In this document: positions 7,134 through 12,042 of the stretch, piece by piece | Numbering within the stretch: position 1 is the stretch's first letter | How the letters are laid out: every line of letters starts with the position of its first letter | Source of the DNA: Bacteroidales bacterium | GTDB taxonomy: Bacteria > Bacteroidota > Bacteroidia > Bacteroidales > UBA7960 | Assembly: GCA_003554665.1 (NCBI GenBank) | Contig: PWGY01000092.1 | Location: 1 to 12,042, forward strand | Length of the DNA stretch: 12,042 bases | Reading direction: 5' to 3' | Position numbers and translations under genes: made by a program | Notes under the pieces: model-generated | Databases searched by the model: none | Told to the model about the DNA's origin: nothing | The model's input: only the letters and a program-made list of their open reading frames with translations

Positions 7134-8237
7134 TTAATGTTTATAGAGAGATGGGATACAGATGGTGAAAGTCGTCCCCTCTGCTTCATCTGATTCAACC
7201 CGGACATTTCCCTGCAGGTACTTTTCGGTCAGGACCTTGATGCTGTATGCGCCCCATCCTCTTCCCGCCCCCTTGGTGGAGTATGCTTTCTGAAAAAGTT
7301 TCAGTTGCGAGGAACGGGGAATGAACTGGGAGTTTTTTACGGTGAAATATGCCTTGCGGGTTTGCGGGTCAAAACCGGATATCACCTTTACCGGATCATG
7401 ATTATCTGTGGCCTCGAAAGCGTTCTTGACCATGTTGATCAGCACCCTGCGCAGGAGGGTTCGCTCGGTTATAATGCTTTCCCCGGCTTTTTCCAGTTCA
7501 ACTTTTCTTTGGCTGAATTTTTGCATATTGTTCAGGGAGCGAACCACCTCTTCGGTGATTTCACCGATGTTCACCTCTTCATAATTTGGTTTCAGTGTCC
7601 GGGTTTCCACATTACTGATCAGGCGGTATGATTGTACTTCATCAGATATGGCCGTGGATACATCGTTGAGCATTTGCCTGACCTTTTTTTCCGGAAGTTC
7701 ATCGAACGCCTCATTCAAACCCTGAAGGATGGCAGCAGAATTCATGATATCATGAAGGAAAATGTTTTCAAGCATTTGCCTCCTTTTACGGTCGCTGATA
7801 TCTTCCAGGGCTGCAAAAATGAAGGGTTCACCCATGTATTCAAAAGGCCTTGTGAGTACGCTGAGGGTCAAAGAACTGCCATTATTTAGAGAAATATTGC
7901 ATTCCTCTTTTCCTTTTTTTCCATTTTCACTGGTATTCAGGGCAATATTAAAACCGCAGACATTACAAAATTCGGTGGATCCGCACCCAAGTTTGCCATC
8001 TTTAATGTTGATGCAGCCAAGGCATTCTCCCGGCCGCTGCCCCGTTGGCCGATTTGTTTCTGCTTGTTGCCGGGGTACAGGGTGACGGTTCAGGTATAAC
8101 ACCTGGCGGTGCATATTCAGTATCATAATAATATTTGGGGTGTCGCGCAGCAACTCCGGGAATAGTCCGCTATGTATGATAAGGTTTGCCTGAGTCTTCA
8201 GTGTTGCAGGGTCGCTTTTTATTGTGGGATCAAACAT
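7134..8237 (-). CDS. PAS-domain sensor histidine kinase with Cys cluster
   Basis: A 367-residue kinase with no transmembrane segment, so probably cytosolic. An N-terminal PAS-like domain (about 25-150) contains a five-cysteine cluster C72, C75, C85, C91 and C94, spaced CxxC-x9-C-x5-CxxC, within an RPGE...GCG...CxxCG pattern. From memory the same pattern occurs in PAS kinases of Proteobacteria; it suggests a metal, Fe-S or redox site, which is inference. The phosphoacceptor is H162 in LHDIMN. The ATPase domain has the N box (N268, N272 in INMVKNAFEAT) and a glycine-rich GAGRGWGAYS box at 323-332. The usual DxGxG box is replaced by KNSQFIP at 301-307. No response regulator lies in the window. 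The ATG at 8237 is preferred to a TTG at 8249. A stronger -7 site for this gene was not found. Confidence 0.85.
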   Translation of the reverse strand: MFDPTIKSDPATLKTQANLIIHSGLFPELLRDTPNIIMILNMHRQVLYLNRHPVPRQQAETNRPTGQRPGECLGCINIKDGKLGCGSTEFCNVCGFNIALNTSENGKKGKEECNISLNNGSSLTLSVLTRPFEYMGEPFIFAALEDISDRKRRQMLENIFLHDIMNSAAILQGLNEAFDELPEKKVRQMLNDVSTAISDEVQSYRLISNVETRTLKPNYEEVNIGEITEEVVRSLNNMQKFSQRKVELEKAGESIITERTLLRRVLINMVKNAFEATDNHDPVKVISGFDPQTRKAYFTVKNSQFIPRSSQLKLFQKAYSTKGAGRGWGAYSIKVLTEKYLQGNVRVESDEAEGTTFTICIPSLYKH

Positions 8238-8311
8238 GTCGAAAGCCAATGGTGTGTTGGCTAAATTACAAAAAACTTGTACAGGGACTTATTTTCTCGG
8301 CCACGGCTTTG

Positions 8312-8319
8312 TATATTTG
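8312..8319 (+). promoter_or_regulatory. Bacteroidota -7 promoter element before the DUF4301 gene
   Basis: TATATTTG is a perfect TAnnTTTG match 20 bases before the ATG at 8340, giving a very short leader. It is the same octamer as the one before lpxH. No TTG is present at the -33 distance. It lies in the 102-base divergent region shared with the kinase gene. Confidence 0.55.
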
Positions 8320-8339
8320 TGTGAAGCGCATTAAACAAC

Positions 8340-9887
8340 ATGGCTATGTTAAACGATAAAGATATTCAGCAACTCAGGGAAAAAGGGATTACCAGGGAGG
8401 GGTTCCTCCGGCAAATTGACCATTTTAAAAAAGGCTTTCCGCCTTTGGTCTTAGATCGTCCTGCAACCATTGGTGATGGCATCCTCAGGGTGCAGGATCA
8501 GAAAGTTAAATGGCTGGCTGATTATTTCAGCAAAGAGGCCGGGAGCTACCGTATAAATAAATTCGTTCCTGCCAGCGGGGCTGCTACCCGGATGTTCAGG
8601 GATGTTTTTGTATGGAGGGATTTAATTGCCGCAGGTGTGGAAGTTGAAAGCCTTCTCTCATCCAGGAAGGAGGCCCGGTTGTTTTTTGAAAGGATCAGGG
8701 ATTTCGCTTTCTGGGATGACCTGGTGCTGGCGCTTGACAAAGATGACCTGGTTGCAGAGCATTTGCTGGAAGAAAAGAATTACCTTCCCTTGCTGGACTA
8801 TCTGCTGTTCGACTATGGACTGGATTATGCCAGCCTTCCCAAAGCCCTGATAGCATTTCACAAATACGGGAAAGATTACAGGACCCCACTTGAAGAACAT
8901 ATGATGGAGGGCGCAGATTATGCCAGGGATAATCAGGACAAGGTGCGGCTTCACTTCACTTTGTCTCCCGAACATATCCGGCCTTTCAGGGAACGCCTGA
9001 AAAAGACACAACCTTTGTTCGAAAAGAAATCCGGCCTCAGTTTTGAGATTTCACATTCCGTGCAGAAGCCCTCGACCGATACCATTGCCGTGGGCAAGGA
9101 CAATCTGCCTTTCCGCGATAAGGATGGTTCGCTGGTTTTTCGCCCCGGTGGCCATGGAGCTCTGATTGACAATCTCAATGAACTGGAAGATGACCTTATC
9201 TTCATCAAAAACATTGATAACGTGGTGCCGGACTGGCTGAAACCGGATACGCTCCTGTATAAAAAAGTGCTTGGGGGGCTTATGCTGGAACTTCAGAAGG
9301 AGGCATTTGCCTGGCTCGACCGGATTGACAATGGACGTCTGAGTGAAATGGAATATGCTCAAGCCGTCGATTTCGCAGTGAACAGTCTGAATGTTGACCG
9401 ATCATTGTTGCCGGAAGATCCCGGAGAGGGTCAAAAGGTGCTTCACGAACGGTTGAATTGTCCGCTGCGGGTATGCGGAATGGTTAAAAATGAAGGAGAG
9501 CCCGGCGGAGGCCCCTTTTGGGTAAAGGATCCCGCAGACGGAAGTCTTTCATTGCAGATTGTTGAAATGTCGCAGATCAACCGGAAAGATCCGCATCAGG
9601 AGGCTGAAGTGAAAAAGGCTACCCATTTTAACCCGGTAGATCTGGTTTGTTCTGTGCGAAACTATAAAGGGGAACCTTTTGATCTGAAAGAATACATTGA
9701 CCATGAAACAGGTTTTATCAGCTACAAATCAAAAGATGGCCGAGACCTGAAGGCGCTGGAGCGTCCCGGCCTGTGGAATGGTGCAATGGCCCGATGGAAT
9801 ACCGTATTTGTGGAAGTGCCCCTGAAAACATTTTACCCCGTAAAAACCATCAATGATCTGTTGCGTGACGGACACCAGGGAGAATAA
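8340..9887 (+). CDS. DUF4301 family protein, possible nucleotidyltransferase fold
   Basis: A 515-residue cytosolic protein (no signal peptide or membrane helix) that I recognise as the Bacteroidota family DUF4301, of unknown function. Three motifs recall UTP-sugar pyrophosphorylases of the GT-A fold: FVPASGAATRMF at 75-86, like the nucleotide-binding GxGxRM loop; FRPGGHGALIDNL at 267-279, like the PGHGD region; and FIKNIDNV at 288-295, like the metal-binding NxDN segment. Order and spacing fit that fold. This is inference from motif resemblance and gives no substrate. The C-terminal part from about 370 has conserved-looking blocks, including GEPGGGPFW and THFNPVDLV, with no parallel I know. 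A second ATG at 8346 is a possible start. The gene stands alone, with 4 bases to the convergent thioredoxin gene. Confidence 0.85.
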   Translation: MAMLNDKDIQQLREKGITREGFLRQIDHFKKGFPPLVLDRPATIGDGILRVQDQKVKWLADYFSKEAGSYRINKFVPASGAATRMFRDVFVWRDLIAAGVEVESLLSSRKEARLFFERIRDFAFWDDLVLALDKDDLVAEHLLEEKNYLPLLDYLLFDYGLDYASLPKALIAFHKYGKDYRTPLEEHMMEGADYARDNQDKVRLHFTLSPEHIRPFRERLKKTQPLFEKKSGLSFEISHSVQKPSTDTIAVGKDNLPFRDKDGSLVFRPGGHGALIDNLNELEDDLIFIKNIDNVVPDWLKPDTLLYKKVLGGLMLELQKEAFAWLDRIDNGRLSEMEYAQAVDFAVNSLNVDRSLLPEDPGEGQKVLHERLNCPLRVCGMVKNEGEPGGGPFWVKDPADGSLSLQIVEMSQINRKDPHQEAEVKKATHFNPVDLVCSVRNYKGEPFDLKEYIDHETGFISYKSKDGRDLKALERPGLWNGAMARWNTVFVEVPLKTFYPVKTINDLLRDGHQGE

Positions 9888-9891
9888 ATGA

Positions 9892-11298
9892 TTATGGCCT
9901 GTTTCTTTCCTGCTTGTCCTGCCGGATAAAATTGCCCACCTGATCAGCACCGATCTCTTTGGCACGGATGATTTTTTCCCTGTCAAGGATGAATATTTTG
10001 GGAATGCTATATATTTGGTATTTGTCAAAAACACCAGAGGTATTGGCGGTATCGTTAACATGGATCCAGGTGTCCGGGTATTCTTCCAGCGCCTTCAGCC
10101 ATCTGTCATTTTCGGTTTCCGTATTTACTGCAAAAACTTTTACCTTTTCATCTTCAAGTTCATTGACGGCTTCATTTAGTTTAGGAGATGCTTCTATGCA
10201 ATGGGGGCAGTCCGACTCCCAGAAATACAGCACCAGGTAATCAGCTTCTGTTTCGTGAAGGATGACCGGGTTGCCCTCCGGATCATACACCTCAATGTTG
10301 GGGGCCACATTTCCCAGCAGCAGGGGGCGTAATTCCTCCGCTCTTTCGGTGAGGCGTTCCAGCCTGTCCTCATCAACCCAGGTTGCTTTGCCGGATTGAT
10401 AATAATGATCCACCAGGTGTACGAACACGGCATCTGCTCCCATAACCCTTGAGCTTTGTGAATAATCGGTCAGAAACCACAAGGTATAACGGAAAACTTC
10501 ATCATTGGCCATGGATTTCTCAAGAACACGGTCGGCTGCCTGAATGATCGAATCGGGGTGTTGTGCAAGTACATTGTTAAAGAACAAACGAAGCCTGCCA
10601 TGGTAAGCCGGGGTATACAACATTCGCTGGTCTGAAAAGTCAATGTTGTCAAAGAAATGCCTTGTATAGATGTTGTACATCGCTTCCCGGTCGTAACTGC
10701 CGTCTGCCCTGACCGGAGGTTCCGGCAGCTCAGGATCCCTCTGAATCATCATGATTGTTGATAACAAGCTTTCCGGGTCTTCGTCAATGATTCTGTCCTG
10801 AAAATCTTGCACCTCCTCGTCCATCTGCCTGAGTTCCCCCTGAAGTGAATTTCGTTTTTCCTGGTCGATATCCGCAGACTGAAGCTGTGCCTCGATTTTC
10901 TGCCGTTTTCGGTTTTTTTCACGGATAAGTATCAGGTATTCATAAAAAACTTCGTTATCTGCCGATCCTGTGAATTTTGCGCTTTCGATAAAGTCATCGG
11001 GATCCACACGGATCTCAAAATGTTGATTGTCATCTACAATCACCTCCATGTTCCGGTCATCTGGGAGGACCAAAAGGTAGATTCCCTGATCCAGTTTTTT
11101 CTCCCCCTCAAATACTGCCACACCTTCACTGTTCACGTTTGTCGTATCTTTCAGGTATTGCCGGTTGCCAAAATGATAAGCCAGGTAGCATTCTGTGTTT
11201 TCTACCCCTTCAAACTGTATGGTTATCCGGTGACCGGGTTGTGGAAAGCCCGTCAGGGCAACGATTAAGAAGGCACAAAAAAGAATCAGGTGTTTCAT
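9892..11298 (-). CDS. Secreted thioredoxin-like protein (DUF4369/DUF5106 type)
   Basis: A 468-residue periplasmic thioredoxin-fold protein. Residues 1-18 form a Sec signal with a hydrophobic core (LILFCAFLIVAL); Cys8 lies inside the core and is not a lipobox. A DUF4369-like beta domain follows (about 24-112), then a charged coiled coil (about 120-170). A long helical middle region (about 180-330) fits DUF5106-type proteins. The C-terminal redox domain has active site CPHC (C364, P365, H366, C367) in WESDCPHC, with the cis-Pro in YSIPKIF. CPHC is the DsbA-type pair, usually more oxidising than the CxPC of TlpA reductases, so it may differ in role from the lipoprotein at 4331. The substrate is unknown. 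The ATG at 11298 is chosen over one at 11361 that would overlap DUF5063 and bury the signal. It is 28 bases downstream of DUF5063, probably in one operon. Confidence 0.85.
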   Translation of the reverse strand: MKHLILFCAFLIVALTGFPQPGHRITIQFEGVENTECYLAYHFGNRQYLKDTTNVNSEGVAVFEGEKKLDQGIYLLVLPDDRNMEVIVDDNQHFEIRVDPDDFIESAKFTGSADNEVFYEYLILIREKNRKRQKIEAQLQSADIDQEKRNSLQGELRQMDEEVQDFQDRIIDEDPESLLSTIMMIQRDPELPEPPVRADGSYDREAMYNIYTRHFFDNIDFSDQRMLYTPAYHGRLRLFFNNVLAQHPDSIIQAADRVLEKSMANDEVFRYTLWFLTDYSQSSRVMGADAVFVHLVDHYYQSGKATWVDEDRLERLTERAEELRPLLLGNVAPNIEVYDPEGNPVILHETEADYLVLYFWESDCPHCIEASPKLNEAVNELEDEKVKVFAVNTETENDRWLKALEEYPDTWIHVNDTANTSGVFDKYQIYSIPKIFILDREKIIRAKEIGADQVGNFIRQDKQERNRP

Positions 11299-11326
11299 TC
11301 TGCTGTTTGAATAAAGTGGATAATTA

Positions 11327-11878
11327 TTATACAATCCATTGGTCACCATCCTGTAAAACATCCGGGCTGATGTCTTCGTGGAAAAGGGTCTGGTGTACGG
11401 CTGTCAGACCGTTAAGTAAGGCGGGGCCCCACCTTGATCTGAAGAGGTCCCTGATGAGAATAATGGCTTGTTGCCGGGCAATTACGGTGTTTTTCTGGTA
11501 AAGCATGACAAAATCTTTCATGTCCTGGTAGATGTCTGCCATGTTATCCGACACACTGGATTCAACGGAATCGTAGTTATGGTCGTGTGTGTAATAGATA
11601 TCGTTTTTGCCGAATTTATCACGCAGTGTTTTAAAAATTCGTTCCCATTGCTCTTCTGTTACAAAGCGTTCGCCCGGCCCCGGATCTTCCACCTGTACCC
11701 CAGGCAGGAGGGATCCCTTCAGGTACATGAGGGGTGCAATCTTTTGGAAATAGTCAAGGATGTCCTGCATGGTGCAGTCATCTGCTTTTTCATAAAACAG
11801 ACAATACTCATTGGCCACAGTGAGCATTTCCAGTACTGCCGGTGAGACGGTGATATCTTCATGTTGATGATTTTCCAT
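11327..11878 (-). CDS. DUF5063 domain protein, function unknown
   Basis: A 183-residue, mostly helical and acidic cytosolic protein that I place in DUF5063, a Bacteroidota family without known function. It shows no signal peptide, membrane helix or catalytic motif I can name. Conserved-looking features are FYEKADD near the N terminus, a YLKGSLLPGVQ stretch, and the C-terminal RDLFRSRWGPALLNGL segment with its Trp-Gly. The ATG at 11878 is preferred to an in-frame TTG at 11896, because the added residues are not family-like. It is the first gene of a minus-strand pair with the secreted thioredoxin, whose ATG lies 28 bases past its stop. Whether the two act together is unknown. No good -7 element was found in the 114 bases shared with the divergent tRNA. 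Confidence 0.75.
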   Translation of the reverse strand: MENHQHEDITVSPAVLEMLTVANEYCLFYEKADDCTMQDILDYFQKIAPLMYLKGSLLPGVQVEDPGPGERFVTEEQWERIFKTLRDKFGKNDIYYTHDHNYDSVESSVSDNMADIYQDMKDFVMLYQKNTVIARQQAIILIRDLFRSRWGPALLNGLTAVHQTLFHEDISPDVLQDGDQWIV

Positions 11879-11947
11879 GCAATAACTGATTGACAATTAA
11901 GACCTGTATTATTTTTTGAGGAAAACTTAAGCAAAGGTTGTACATTT

Positions 11948-11981
11948 TTGATGAAATTCAAAAAGATTTTTTGTAGTTTTG
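11948..11981 (+). promoter_or_regulatory. Promoter for the tRNA-Leu gene
   Basis: TTG (11948-11950) is followed after 23 bases by TAGTTTTG (11974-11981), a perfect TAnnTTTG element. The tRNA 5' end is 12 bases beyond the element, so the leader would be only a few bases. This is the best-formed two-part promoter in the window. Confidence 0.6.
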
Positions 11982-11992
11982 CCACACGTTTT

Positions 11993-12042
11993 GCCCAGGT
12001 GGTGAAATTGGTAGACACGCTACTTTGAGGGGGTAGTGGCCG
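11993..12042 (+). tRNA. tRNA-Leu(GAG), 3' part beyond the window
   Basis: The first 50 bases of a leucine tRNA are present. GCCCAGG (11993-11999) is the 5' acceptor strand. The D arm closes GTG with CAC around AAATTGGTAGA. The anticodon stem is CTACT (12020-12024) with GGTAG (12032-12036), including one T-G pair. The seven-base loop TTGAGGG places anticodon GAG at 12027-12029, reading CUU and CUC. The long variable arm expected of tRNA-Leu starts at 12037. The sequence closely follows E. coli tRNA-Leu(GAG) in layout. The T arm, 3' acceptor strand and any downstream tRNAs lie outside the window. Confidence 0.93.

Noticed and set aside
11468..11845. A 125-codon plus-strand open frame opposite DUF5063
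   Set aside because: The minus frame has family-like composition and operon spacing; the plus product looks like a reverse shadow.
1..12042. CRISPR array, insertion sequence, phage or defence genes
   Set aside because: No regularly spaced direct repeats, transposase or integrase motifs, nor toxin-antitoxin or nuclease-defence domains were found; every large open frame is a housekeeping, envelope or Bacteroidota-typical gene.
11993..12042. The tRNA as an integration site
   Set aside because: tRNA-Leu genes are common integration targets, but no integrase or repeated tRNA end is visible, and the 3' end is outside the window.

Overview
The window looks like ordinary chromosomal DNA from a member of the Bacteroidota, probably Bacteroidales or Marinilabiliales. 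Three things point there. The gene order purH-mreB-mreC-mreD is a familiar Bacteroidota arrangement. Several genes belong to families concentrated in that phylum: DUF4301, DUF5063 and DUF4369-type thioredoxin proteins. The promoter-like sites match the phylum's -7 consensus TAnnTTTG and have no visible Shine-Dalgarno sequences. The assignment is inferred from content; there is no rRNA or other phylogenetic marker.

Layout, left to right. Positions 117-4232 (+) hold purine synthesis (purH) followed by the cell-shape genes mreB, mreC and mreD. A separate promoter then drives a lipoprotein thioredoxin (4331-5509, +). It is convergent with a cysteine-dioxygenase-family cupin (5529-6116, -). A 247-bp divergent region separates that gene from lpxH (6364-7122, +), a lipid A biosynthesis enzyme. 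lpxH is convergent with an unusual PAS histidine kinase (7134-8237, -). That kinase diverges from a DUF4301 gene (8340-9887, +), which is convergent with a two-gene minus-strand unit: DUF5063 (11327-11878) and a large secreted thioredoxin-like protein (9892-11298). A divergent tRNA-Leu(GAG) begins at 11993 and is cut by the window end.

Taken together: envelope building (mreBCD, lpxH), periplasmic thiol chemistry (two thioredoxin-fold proteins), cytoplasmic cysteine oxidation (the dioxygenase family) and one orphan signalling kinase. Apart from the mre cluster and the DUF5063/thioredoxin pair, genes are single units in alternating orientation with 4-19 bp convergent gaps. I see no mobile element, CRISPR array, phage gene, defence island or broken gene.

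I found no convincing new multi-gene system. The items most worth a second look are the kinase with a five-cysteine cluster and an altered ATP-binding box, the DUF4301 protein with motifs like those of sugar-nucleotide pyrophosphorylases, and an mre cluster not followed by mrdA and rodA.
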